Positions 45,767 through 55,590 of a stretch of 64,000 bases of DNA are shown here, in pieces. The stretch is from the NCBI GenBank assembly GCA_032622095.1, contig CP136066.1:93951319-94015318 (forward strand), given 5' to 3'. Under the pieces are notes generated by a model. The model had not been told where the DNA came from. It made no database searches and was given only the letters and a program-made list of their open reading frames with translations. Position numbers and translations under genes: made by a program. Origin of the DNA: Siphonodentalium dalli (lineage: Eukaryota > Mollusca > Scaphopoda > Gadilida > Siphonodentaliidae). Position 1 is the stretch's first letter. Each line of letters starts with the position of its first letter.

Positions 45767-45982
45767 CAGTAATGCTCTAATTAATCAACCTCTTAACCAC
45801 AGCAGAATTATAGGTAACTTTTCAGGAATTAGTCGGAAATATGGCTTGTTGCCATTCATCGTAAAGCTTTCCCCCCGAGAGCTTTCCGATGAATGGCAAC
45901 AAGCCATATTTCCGACTAAATCCTGAAAAGTTACCCATAATTCTGCTGTGGTTAAGGGAGTCGATTAATTAGAGCATTAATG
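45767..45982. mobile_element. TA-A MITE at the right edge of the duplication
   Basis: Full palindrome, right end AGAGCATTAATG-TA. Shares GCTCTAATTAATCAACCTC and TTATAGGTAAC with the left arm at 42440. Confidence 0.92.
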
Positions 45983-46099
45983 TATGGTAACTCAGGTCAA
46001 GGTCATCTCATATGATATATTAACAATAAAGATAACCCATATGAATACAGTATGTGGTTCAGCAGGATTAAGGTTAGTAATATAACCTAATCAACTTAC

Positions 46100-46129
46100 T
46101 TGTACTGATCTTCGTGGTACTAACATATT
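46100..46129 (-). CDS. 30-bp stalk exon, diverged relative of the duplicated exon
   Basis: Minus strand: acceptor TTTTTTAGCTCCAG (AG at 46131-46130), 30-bp exon, donor GTAAGT (GT at 46099-46098). Phase 1 on both sides, encoding YVSTTKIST. Exon, acceptor (TAGCTCCAG|AATATGT) and flanks (CAGGTNAAGGTCATCT, TGGTTCAGCAGGA) align with the 36-bp exon copies, so this is an older duplicate. Confidence 0.65.
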
Positions 46130-46134
46130 CTGGA

Positions 46135-46493
46135 GCTAAAAAATACACAACTGTTTTGCAATCAAACCTTATATATAAGAGATGAAATGGGAGCAAATCT
46201 TCTCAGTATTATTTTTTCTCAAAACCATTCTGCAGTTTCTTGTCGCATCTTATCTAAGGGCAAGCCAAGTTTGAGCCACTGTTCACGTGCGATACGCTAT
46301 GCCTCGGTTAAGGACCGCATTTAGGTCCAGGTTGTATCGGCATTTGGTTTTGATCACACATTGAGCGGGATATATATTAACAGGTTAATCACCTATCGGG
46401 GTGATAGGAAGACAGACAGTCATGACCCCTAACAATATACATGTATAGTCTATTAATAATCCTGAATACCACTTAACAGAGAGTGCATATTAC
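46135..46493. other. Intronic sequence
   Basis: No repeat family recognised. Confidence 0.35.
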
Positions 46494-46497
46494 TTAA

Positions 46498-46735
46498 CTC
46501 TTCTATGACAGAAGCTTCCTGAAATTTTGCGAAAACCCTGTGCCAATGCATTCTCTTATATATTTGAGTCTCCCATAGGGAGCCTTGCATATATAAGAGA
46601 ATACATTGGCATAACAATGTTTACCTTGACCTTGTAAGCCAGTGCATTCTGTTATATATGCGAGGCTCCCTATGGGAGATTCGCATATATAAGAGAAGGC
46701 ATTGGCACAGGATCTTTTATGCTGTACCAGCACCA
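46498..46735. mobile_element. TTAA-C MITE
   Basis: TTAA at 46494-46497, CTCTTCTATGACAGAAGC, two C-type cores, GATCTTTTATGCTGTACCAGC; right TTAA displaced by the minisatellite. Confidence 0.82.
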
Positions 46736-46739
46736 CTTT

Positions 46740-46935
46740 AATAACAGAACAGAGAGGGTGAATCCCGGATACTGTTTAACAGAGAGGGTGAATTGTGCGT
46801 ATCACTTAACAGAGAGGGTGAATTGTGCATATCACTTAACAGAGAAGGTGAATTGTGCGTATCACTTTACAGAGAGGGTGAATCCTGAATACCACTTAAC
46901 AAAGAGGGTGAATCACTTAAGAATATATGGAAAAC
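46740..46935. repeat. Minisatellite, about 30-bp unit, six copies
   Basis: Units AACAGAGAGGGTGAATTGTG followed by CGTATCACTT. A single related unit (ATACCACTTAACAGAGAG) lies on the other side of the TTAA-C element at about 46467, so the MITE inserted into an existing array. Confidence 0.92.
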
Positions 46936-46952
46936 AACACATAGTAATTTAA

Positions 46953-47185
46953 CCCTTTCTTTACCAAATGGATTCTCCCACCTAGTTATAGAATATACAT
47001 TAGAATGTACTATTATTCATTTGAAGGGATGTTCAGGAAATAAAAGCAGATGGCAGACTGAAAAAAAGATGTACAAGTGCAGACGGATTTGGTGGGAAAT
47101 GTTCAGAAAATAAGTTCAACAATTGACCTGTGGGATCCTAAGGGATCTACTGGTCAATAAGTATTTTGTAAAGAAAGGGTTGACA
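46953..47185. mobile_element. TTAA-E MITE
   Basis: TTAACCCTTTCTTTACCAAA to GTAAAGAAAGGGTTGAC, central palindrome decayed. Confidence 0.82.
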
Positions 47186-47336
47186 CTAATGCGATAATTT
47201 CACATATTTGCTGAAGAAATGTTTACAACTTCAGCCTATGAAAATCTATGAGACTGAATTACATGAATTTTTTTTAATGAAAAATAATAAACATTTTAAC
47301 AACTTTAGTGCTATATAGCAGCTGCGTACATGCCTA

Positions 47337-47494
47337 CAGTAATGCCCTAATTAATCGACTCCTTAACCACAGCATAATTATGGGTGATTTTTCAGGATTT
47401 AGTCGGAAGGGAGAGCTTTCCGATAAATGGCAACAAGCCATATTTCCGACTAAATCCTGAAAAATTACCCATAATTCTGCTGTGGTTAAAGGTA
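47337..47494. mobile_element. TA-A MITE, right tip missing
   Basis: Left arm shortened (GTCGGAAGGGAGAGC), right arm ends at CTGTGGTTAAAGG. Confidence 0.85.
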
Positions 47495-47598
47495 CTCAAT
47501 CCGATTCAGAGGGTCCTATATTACTATTTCTTTGGCTTTGGTGGTAAAAAATATTTGATTAAAATCCTCGATGTTACGTTACACACATATATAAAATA
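47495..47598. repeat. Dispersed block shared with 14.1 and 49.8 kb
   Basis: TTTCTTTGGCTTTGGTGGTA and AAAATATTTGATTAAAATCC. Confidence 0.4.
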
Positions 47599-47743
47599 CA
47601 GTAATGCCCTAAATAATCGACTCCTTAACCACAGCAGAATTATGGGTAATTTTTCAGGATTTAGTCAGAAATATGGCTTGTTGCCATTCATCGGAAAGCT
47701 CTCAATGCTGTGGTTAAGGAGTCGATTATTTAGGGCATTACTG
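47599..47743. mobile_element. TA-A MITE, right arm shortened
   Basis: Complete left arm to GGAAAGCTCTC, then directly AATGCTGTGGTTAAGG to GGGCATTACTG-TA. Confidence 0.9.
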
Positions 47744-47853
47744 TAGTTACACAATGCAACAATATAAAACAGTTTCAAACAGATATTCATATTTCAAAGA
47801 AAATTTCAAGCAAAATCAATAATTGTTGTGAAATATGAACAAGTAATACTCAC

Positions 47854-47895
47854 TGAAATTAACAGTCTGATTGGGCCAAACATCGCCACACAATG
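47854..47895 (-). CDS. 42-bp ectodomain exon
   Basis: Minus strand: acceptor TATATGTTACAG (AG at 47897-47896), 42-bp exon, donor GTGAGTATT (GT at 47853-47852). Phase 1 at both ends, encoding LCGDVWPNQTVNF; NQT is an N-glycosylation sequon and the Cys may pair with one in the upstream exon. Splice sites and phase fit the neighbours. No domain family recognised. Confidence 0.62.
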
Positions 47896-47939
47896 CTGTA
47901 ACATATAAACAAATTCTATGTAATTTTACTTTGATAATT

Positions 47940-48036
47940 AAAGGGACCCAATTAGATCTTCGCAGGGGGTAAACGTGCAAAAATTAAAAAAATCTGTAAA
48001 AACATCAACACCAAGAAAAACATGGAGAAATAGATA
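47940..48036. mobile_element. TTAA-KL left part
   Basis: TTAAAGGGACCCAATTAGAT, CTTCGCAGGGGGTAAACGTG, AAGAAAAACATGGAGAAATAG. Confidence 0.6.
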
Positions 48037-48041
48037 TTTAA

Positions 48042-48150
48042 CCCTTCCACCATGACTGCAGCTTCCTGAAATTTTGCAAAAACTCTGTCACAAATCATTC
48101 TCATATATGCGAGTCTCCCTACACATAAAATAATGCATTGGCCTAACGAT
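48042..48150. mobile_element. TTAA-C left part
   Basis: TTAA at 48038-48041, CCCTTCCACCATGACTGCAGC and a collapsed core. Confidence 0.7.
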
Positions 48151-48319
48151 AATTTGATGTATTACGGCACTTTACTTCTTTATATGGTTTTACTATTACA
48201 TATTAATGACAAACAATACGCAAATCAGTATATATTTACGTTGGTTAAATTATTTTGTTTTTGGGAATATCTTTTATTATCTTGCTTTGTATTTTTTATA
48301 TAATTTTTTCTATTGCTTT

Positions 48320-48620
48320 TTTTTTAGTTCTGGTTTTCTCAACAATCCTATTATATTTTGGTTGTTAGATATGGCCAAAGTTTTTGAAAAATGGCCAAAA
48401 AAGTTCAGAAATGGCAAACAAATTGCTGAAAATAATTTTTCAGTCAGTCTGCTTTGCATTTTTTAAAGAATCTTTTTTTATTTTTTTGTTTTGTTTTGTT
48501 AGTTTTCTCAACAATCCTATTATATTTTGGTTGTTATATTTGGCCAAAGTTTCTGAAAAATGGTAAAAAAAAGTTCCGAAATGGCAAACAAATTGCCAAA
48601 AATAATTTTTCTGCCATTGT
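48320..48620. repeat. 169-bp tandem duplication
   Basis: TTTTCTCAACAATCCTATTA through GGCAAACAAATTGC occurs at about 48334 and 48503. Both copies include AAATGGCCAAA-type blocks. Confidence 0.88.
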
Positions 48621-48721
48621 GAACCCTGACTGTATCACTGTATTCATCACTTTGTATTAGTGAACATATAATAATTTCTTAGCAAAATGGTCTCAATCAA
48701 AAAATTAGAATTTCTACTTAC

Positions 48722-48855
48722 CAAGACCCTCCTTATAGACACTGTAGCTATCTCGTATTCTATTTACTACATCAGCTGACAACCATGGCGGCGGTCGTGG
48801 AGGTTGAAGATCACATAGACAATGATAATCACACCGTGAAGGATCCCTCGGCATT
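48722..48855 (-). CDS. Ectodomain exon, most upstream piece of the gene found
   Basis: Minus strand: donor TCTTG|GTAAGTAG (GT at 48721-48720) is strong. The long version starts after ACCTCTGAG (AG at 48857-48856) with one base completing the previous codon and 44 codons; features are RCDYHCLCD (three Cys), a proline-rich PPRPPPW and DVVNRIRDSYSVYKEGL. A shorter alternative starts after GGTTGTCAG at 48775 and gives a 54-bp phase 1 exon with only the last part. The end phase (1) joins the 47.9 kb exon as Ala-Leu-Cys. In-frame stop just upstream of the acceptor means the exon cannot extend further. The start of the gene was not found. Confidence 0.5.
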
Positions 48856-49000
48856 CTCAGAGGTCACATGATATGCTACAAAACATGACAGAAATGAACA
48901 TCAGATTGAGGAACAAACAAGGGGGTCGGAGAGAAGGATGGCAGTGGAAAACAACAGGGGTCGGTGGAGGCGTTATGGAGTGTTCCACAAACTTTATCTC

Positions 49001-49586
49001 TTTCTTTACTAAATACTCATTGACGAGTAGTTCCCTTGGAAAATGTTCAGATAATAAGTTCAACAAATGACCAGACCAGGTCGTTTGTTGAACTTACTAT
49101 CTGAACATTTCTCACCAAAGAATAGGAATCCTTCTTAACCCTTTACCCAACAGAACGCCCAGAAACGCCCTAACAGCCTAAATTATCTTCGGTCTGTCTC
49201 AATAAAACCATGGAAATATGGGTATCATTGGAACCGGCTCATTGAGCACATTGTGATGGTTACAGTTATGCCCTGTGCCAATGCATTCTCTTATATATGC
49301 GAGTCGACCATAGGTCGCCTCGCATATATAAGAGAATGCATTGGCCTAAAAAAAACTTTTTTTTAACACTTTTTACCATTTTTTCTTTAATATGTGTTAA
49401 GCCAATGCATTCTCTTATATATGCGAGGCGACCTATGGTCGACTCACATATATAAGAGAATGCATTGGCACAGGGCCCTTCTGTTGGGTAAAGGGTTAAC
49501 TTACATTATATATTCTACTGTCTCTTATCTGCTTATATTTCCTGAACATTGCACCAGATGAATAATAGATCTCAGTAAAGAAAGGG
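49001..49586. mobile_element. TTAA-E MITE interrupted by TTAA-B
   Basis: TTTCTTTACTAAATACTCAT through AATAGGAATCCTTC, then a B element, then CTTACATTATATATTCTACT to AGTAAAGAAAGGG. Right TTAA at 49587-49590. Confidence 0.85.
49139..49495. mobile_element. TTAA-B MITE, complete, nested in E
   Basis: TTAA at 49135-49138 and 49496-49499. Orientation opposite to the copy at 3122-3478 and inserted at a different E site. Confidence 0.93.
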
Positions 49587-49590
49587 TTAA

Positions 49591-49770
49591 CCCTTCCATG
49601 ACTGGAGCTTTGTGAAAACCCTGTGCCAATGCATTCTCTTGTATATGCGAGTCACCCATAGGGAGCCTCGCATATATAAGAGAATGCATTGGCCTAACAA
49701 TATTTACCATGACCTTGTAAGCTAATGCATTCTCTAACATTATATATGCGAGGCTCCCTATGGGAGACTA
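49591..49770. mobile_element. TTAA-C MITE, right end missing
   Basis: TTAA at 49587-49590 shared with the E element, CCCTTCCATGACTGGAGC, one full core and half of the second. Confidence 0.82.
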
Positions 49771-50533
49771 AAATAAGATGCATTATCCGAATTAACGCTC
49801 TTAAATTACTAATTCTTTGGCTTCGGGGGTAAAAATATTTGACTCGAGTCGAGGTACCCACCCATCAAAGCTCAGAGTGATCAGATATTAATTTTTTAAG
49901 TTTGTTATTTCTTGAGATGTGCAATTATTTGTGGCCCAGAAACACGTCTTCAAACGGATGGTCTATATATATATAATACGGCCAAACTTTGTGATACTCA
50001 AGTGATAATACAGCCATATTTATTTGAACAAAATGTTGCTAAATAACATGTTTTGGGAAATTTGATACCATAGTTGACAGTGGTTAGCATTATTTTGTTT
50101 CAATTAATCGATTCTGATAACTAAAGCATATTTTGAAGAAATGTTGTTGTTGTTGTAACTTGATGATATGGGGACCGTCTGATCGGATTGAGTACCTTTA
50201 AAACCCAACTCCTTTGTTCTAAATCAACTTCCTATTTCTTCAAATGGGCACTTTATACTATGCTTTATACCACAAGTCGACATTTGTATTAAATTTGGAA
50301 TGGTCATGTCTCCCAATGTATGCACAATGAACTCCCACGGGGACCTCTATTGGAGAAATAGTTCACTTCTAACAGCCACCCACAATAACAAACATCTGCA
50401 TAGGGCTTATAAACCCCTCGTAATACAAATCCTTGTCAGAAAAGGCAGCATGTTAATTTGCTTACCAGTTACATCATATGTTTGCGTATATCAAAGTTTA
50501 ATTTGAAACAAATCTGTACTGGACAACTATATA
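49771..50533. other. Unassigned sequence with one dispersed block
   Basis: 49.77-49.89 kb repeats, inverted, the block at 14.04-14.14 kb. A donor-like CTG|GTAAGC on the minus strand near 50.47 kb has no usable acceptor. Confidence 0.4.
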
Positions 50534-50977
50534 CAGTAATGCCCTAAATAATCAACTCCTTAAAGACATGAATGGCCTCTGTGGTGGGTAATGTTGTTAA
50601 AATAGTCACTTCTGTTTAAACCGCCATAAACGGAAATAATATTAAAATATAGACAGACTTTCTTATACCAATCATAAATATCATGGTATGTTATTGTCAA
50701 GTTCATACACTTTGTTATGTAAACAAAAGCCAAAAATGTTACAAACCCGGCTTTTGTTTACATAACAAAGTGTAAAAACTTGACAATAACATACTATTAA
50801 CAGGATATTTATGATCGGTATAAGAATAAAGTATGTCTATATTTTAATATATTCTTTCTGTTTATGGCGGTCTAATTGGAAGTGACTATTTTAACAGCAT
50901 ACCCACTGCGAAGGCCATCTGTGCCTTTAACCACAGCAGAATTATGGGCAATGAGTTGATTATTTAGGGCATTACTG
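50534..50977. mobile_element. TA-A MITE, internally deleted and split by TTAA-KL
   Basis: CAGTAATGCCCTAAATAATC...CTCC before the insert; CCACAGCAGAATTATGGGC...GGGCATTACTG-TA after it. Confidence 0.9.
50574..50926. mobile_element. TTAA-KL element nested in TA-A
   Basis: TTAA at 50570-50573 and 50927-50930. Long inverted arms: AGACATGAATGGCC, GTTAAAATAGTCACTTC, AACCGCCATAAACGG and mirror; the central hairpin is GCTTTTGTTTACATAACAAA with its complement. Confidence 0.9.
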
Positions 50978-51039
50978 TAGGTGACATGTTTCTGAACAGC
51001 AAAATTATTTCTGAAAAGTAAATTAAATAAGAAGTACGA

Positions 51040-51595
51040 AAAGATAATACAAGTACAGAAGGATTCGTATTCATGTTGAAATAATAAGTTCAGCAAACAA
51101 CCTATGGTCTCAGGGACCTACAGTAATGCCCTAAGTAATCGACCTATTAACCACAGCAGAATTATGGGTAACTTTTCAGGATTTAGTCGGAAATATGTCT
51201 TGTTGCCATTCATCGGAAAGCTCTAGGGGAGAGCTTTCTGATGAATGGCAACAAGCCATATTTCCGACTAAATCCTGAAAAGTTACCCATAATTCTGCTG
51301 TGGTTAAGAGGTCAATTACTTAGGGCATTACTGTATGGACCTATGGTCGTTTGTTGAACTTATTATCTGAACATTTCCTGAGAGATAATTAACCTAAGGT
51401 TATTGTTGTACCATCGCGTCACAACAAACTCATTATCTGAACATTTCCCTCCAATAATAAAGTAGAACTCCTTTTGCACTTTCATTATTTGTCATCTGTT
51501 TATTTTTCTGGAACACCCCTTTAGATGAATAATAGACCATTCCCATGTATACTTTTATTTGAATGGGAGGAATCCATTCAGTATAGAAAGGGTTA
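51040..51595. mobile_element. TTAA-E MITE with a TA-A insertion in its palindrome
   Basis: GATAATACAAGTACAGAAGG to CTCAGGGACCTA, MITE, then TGGACCTATGGTCGTTTG, TTATTATCTGAACATTTCC, a partly repeated arm and CCATTCAGTATAGAAAGGG-TTAA. Confidence 0.85.
51121..51333. mobile_element. TA-A MITE nested in TTAA-E
   Basis: Complete palindrome, TA at 51119-51120 and 51334-51335. Confidence 0.93.
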
Positions 51596-51720
51596 ACCAG
51601 ACCATACACTTGTGCCATTCTCTCTATACATATTTCTATGGTTTTGCAGTCCCAAGCTTCTTTAAAGTGGTGCAGAATATATGTACAATATAATTTAGGC
51701 TGGAAGGTTATAAATCCTTT

Positions 51721-51845
51721 AAACACATTCTTTATTAAATGGATTCTCCCATCAACTGCAAAAGTATACATTGGAATGGTCTATTATTCATTTAAAGGGA
51801 TGATCAGCAAATATAAGCAGACAACAGATAATAAAAAGGAAAGTA
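51721..51845. mobile_element. TTAA-E left half
   Basis: ACACATTCTTTATTAAATGG to AGACAACAGATAATAAAAAG. Confidence 0.7.
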
Positions 51846-51961
51846 TCAATGACACTGTAGCTCAACTTGGAAAGGGAATAATTTAATGTATTACAGTCAA
51901 TGGAGCGATTAGGAATGTGGAAAGTTGAATGTCCAATACTAGTTTATAGACATGAAGAGAA

Positions 51962-53690
51962 AAGTAAAATCCAAGATGGCTGCTGGCGACCATGTTTTCG
52001 GCCGAATGACCCCAAAATGATTGTATCCCATCTACATGTCATCGTTAACATCCATGACAAATTTTATGACGATCAGACTAAACGTACGACCTGTAGCCCA
52101 TGCTAAAGAATTTAGTCATACAAAGAGTAAAATCCAAGATGGCTGCTGGCGGCCATGTTTTTGGCCGTATGACCCCAAAATGATTGTATCCCATCTACAT
52201 GTCATCGTTAACATCCATGACAAATTTTATGACAATCAGACTAAACGTACGACCTGTAGCCCATGCTAAAGAATTTAGTCATACAAAGAGTAAATTCCAA
52301 GATGGCTGCTGGCGGCCATGTTTTCGGCCGAATGACCCCAAAATGAGTCGTTCCCATCTACATGTCATCGTTAACATCCATGACAAATTTTATGACGATC
52401 AGACTAAAGGTACGACCTGTAGCCCATGCTAAAGAATTTAGTCATACAAAGAGTAAAATCCAAGATGGCTGCTGGTGGCCATGTTTTTTGGCCAAATGAC
52501 CCCAAAATTACTAGTTCCCATGTCAATATTAACATCCATGACAAATTTTATGATGATCAGACTAAAGGCACGACATGTAGCCCGTGCTAAAGAATTTAGT
52601 CATACAAAGAGTAAAATCCAAAATGGCTGCTGGAGGCCATGTGTTTTGGCCAAATGACCCCAAAATTACTAGTTCCCATCTACATGTCAATATTAACATC
52701 CATGACAAATTTCATGATGATCAGACGAACAGTACGACCTGTGGCCCATGCTAATGGATTAAATTTTGAAATCCAAGATGGCCGCTGGTGGCCATGTTTT
52801 TGTCCGAATGACCCCAAAATGAGTCGTTTCCCATCTACATGTCATCGTTAACATCCATGACAAATTTTATGACGATCAGACTAAAGGTACGACCTGTAGC
52901 CCATGCTAAAGAATTTAGTCATACAAATAGTAAAATCCAAGATGGCTGCTGGAGGCCATGTGTTTTGGCCAAATGACCCCAAAATTACTAGTTCCCATCT
53001 ACATGTGAATATTAACATCCATGACAAATTTCATGATGATCAGACGAACAGTACGACCTGTGGCCCATGCTAATGGATTAAATTTTGAAATCCAAGATGG
53101 CCGCTGGTGGCCATGTTTTTGTCCGAATGACCCCAAAATGACTCGTTCCCATTTACATGCCAATTTCAACAGCCATGACAAATTTTATGATGATCAGACT
53201 AAAGGTACGACCTGTAGCCCGTGCTAAAGGATTTAGTCATACAAAGAGTAAAATCCAAGATGGCTGCTGGCGACCATGTTTTTTGGCCGAATGACGCCAA
53301 AATTACTCGTTCCCATCTGCATGTCATTTTTAACATCCATGACAAATTTTATGATGATCAGACTAAAGGTACGACCTGTAGCCCGTGCTAAAGGATTTAG
53401 TCATACAAAGAGTAAAATCCAAGATGGCTGCTGGCGACCATGTTTTTTGGCCCAATGACCCCATAATTACTCGTTCCCATCTACATGTCAATATTAACAT
53501 CCATAACAAATTTCATGATGATCAGACAAACAGTACGGCCTGTAGCCTTGCTAATGGATTGAATTTTGAAATCCAAGATGGCCACTGGCATGAATGACCC
53601 CAAAATTAATCAATCTGGTCTAAATGTTGATGTCAACAGCTATGACAAATTTCATAATGATCCGTCCAAAGGTACGACCTGTAGCCTGCA
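51962..53690 (+). repeat. G tandem array, about eleven units
   Basis: Unit starts (AATCCAAGATGGC) at about 51968, 52132, 52295, 52459, 52615, 52770, 52935, 53088, 53252, 53416 and 53567. Within it 52613-52932 and 52933-53250 form a two-unit higher-order repeat. Ends with TGGACGACGGACGACAAAGCC and the hairpin AACTTTACAAAGTAAAGTT near 53.76 kb. Confidence 0.93.
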
Positions 53691-53794
53691 TTGTTGACGC
53701 CTTACACACACACGTACACATGGACGACGGACGACAAAGCCATGGCAATAGCTCAAACTTTACAAAGTAAAGTTGAGCTAATAAAAATTGCAGA

Positions 53795-53925
53795 AGGATT
53801 CCTATTCATTGGTGAGAAATGTTAAGATTATAAGACCAACAAACAGCCTATGGTCATTTGTTGAACTTATTATCTGAACATTTCCTAAGGGAACTAGACG
53901 TCAATGAAATTTCTGTATTAATTCA
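53795..53925. mobile_element. TTAA-E fragment
   Basis: GCAGAAGGATTCCTATTCAT to CATTTCCTAAGGGAACTAG. Confidence 0.7.
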
Positions 53926-54705
53926 GATGCGTAAAATAATAAATTTGATTCAGAGAGACCATGCAGTCAACAGGGACTTCTGTCACTATTCAGTTAATTA
54001 TTTTCTTCATTTTATTTCACAAACTAGGACAAGAAATTATCTGTCATCTTTTTGATACTAGCTAGTTTTACATAAGTTTGGAATGGAATTCTATCCTTCA
54101 GAAACACTTTTTTAGTGAAATATATGTAAAACCGGATGTTTTTTTTCTCTTGTTTGGAGAAAATGCAAAAAGAGTTGCATAAAAAATGTTGTTGTTGGAC
54201 GTGTTGCAAGGGAAGAGATAAAGCATCTCTAAGTAAGATTAACTTGCTTAAAAGACGCAATAGCTAAGATAAATACCTTACAGACGGAAGCCTAGTAATT
54301 GACACACATCCATTGCAATATGCACAAATGAATACATGAAAGAAACATTTAGCATTGAAATAAGAGGATAAAGTTTAACTTCCTGTTCTGCTGTCCTCAG
54401 GCGAACAATGCAGAGCGAGTCTTAGTTATTATTAAAATACCTATTATACATACATGCCCTGGTGCACTCACACAGGTAACAAACATCCCATGATTTAGTC
54501 TCAGTGGCTCATAAAGGCTGGAGCAAGGAGGTAAAATACCATGGCAAATTAACAACAGCATTCAGTTATCAAACCTACCACATCCATTAGGGGGTAGAGA
54601 AACATCAAAGGGAAATCAGGGAAAATTCATTCTTCTGGTTAATTGAATTATATTGTTTGTTCCCTGGTTGGGGAATTTCAGATTGAATAATCTGAACATC
54701 AATAT
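53926..54705. other. Unassigned spacer
   Basis: No repeat or supported exon recognised. Confidence 0.35.
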
Positions 54706-54709
54706 TTAA

Positions 54710-55101
54710 CCCTTTACCCAACAAAGCGGCCAAAACCGGCCAAATAAAGCTTCAACAGCCTAAAATATCTTCGGTCTGTCTCAATAGAACCATACAAATA
54801 TGGGTATCATTGGAACCGGCTCCTTGACCACATTGTGATAGTTACAGTTATGCCCTGTGCCAATGCATTCTCTTATATATGCGAGTCGACCATAGGTCGC
54901 CTCGCATATATAAGAGAATGCATTGGCCTAAAAAAAATCTTTTTTTAACACTTTTTACCATTTTTTCTTACATTCTTTAACAATTTTATAATTTTTAATG
55001 TGTTAAGCCAATGCATTCTCTTATATATGCGAGGCGACCTATGGTCGACTCGCATATATAAGAGAATGCATTGGCACAGGGCCCTTCTGTTGGGTAAAGG
55101 G
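54710..55101. mobile_element. TTAA-B MITE, complete
   Basis: TTAA at 54706-54709 and 55102-55105. The right TTAA is followed by CCCTTTCACGGTGGTGAG, which looks like the start of yet another TTAA element. Confidence 0.93.
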
Positions 55102-55105
55102 TTAA

Positions 55106-55445
55106 CCCTTTCACGGTGGTGAGTACCATGCAATGAATGTGGCAGAGGTGAGCGCAAACGTACACAAACATAATATATGACGAACTGGAACCTTTGCATT
55201 TTGACTGTTACGAGCATATGCTAAATTATTTTTTTTAAAACAAGTTGCTACTTATTTGTTTCGTACTACTCAGCAGTTTTCTATAACATTCTGACCAAAT
55301 ATGCCAGTCGGAGGTGCATGTAATACGCCAGTCCATACATCTAGGAAAATCAGAATGTTAGAGCAAACAATTGAGTTTGGACACAAATGAGGTATCAGCT
55401 AGTTTGAAAAATAGAATAGCATATGCTCGTAGCTGCCAAAATACT
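55106..55445. repeat. Foldback region
   Basis: TTACGAGCATATGCTAAATT and GAATAGCATATGCTCGTA are inverted, as are CATTCTGACC-type and ATCAGAATG blocks between them. Confidence 0.6.
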
Positions 55446-55473
55446 ATGTATTATTATCCATCCCTTAGCTAAC

Positions 55474-55590
55474 ACCTTTTCTGATTGGGCAAAAGCCGCC
55501 ACATGATAATCCGGGAAAAAGTCTTATTGTAAAACCTTTTCTGATTGGGCAAAAGCCGCCACGTGATAATCCGGGAAAAAGTCTTATTGG
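55474..55590. repeat. 60-bp tandem duplication
   Basis: ACCTTTTCTGATTGGGCAAA and AAGCCGCCAC(A/G)TGATAATC occur at 55475 and 55535, with one visible difference. Confidence 0.93.

Larger units (their letters stand above)
42719..45982. repeat. Tandem segmental duplication, copy 2
   Basis: See copy 1. The hAT-F right end with CAAGTAAT is repeated at about 43.49 kb. Ends in a full-length TA-A MITE. Confidence 0.95.

Noticed and set aside
46740-46935. CRISPR-like array
   Set aside because: Units are contiguous with no distinct spacers, and the context is eukaryotic.
50440-50480. Minus-strand donor-like site CTG|GTAAGC
   Set aside because: The nearest acceptor gives an exon with stops in all usable frames.
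51900-53597. Series of overlapping reading frames that look like a repeat protein
   Set aside because: Unit lengths of about 155-165 bp shift frame between units, and stops recur in each; this is the G tandem array.
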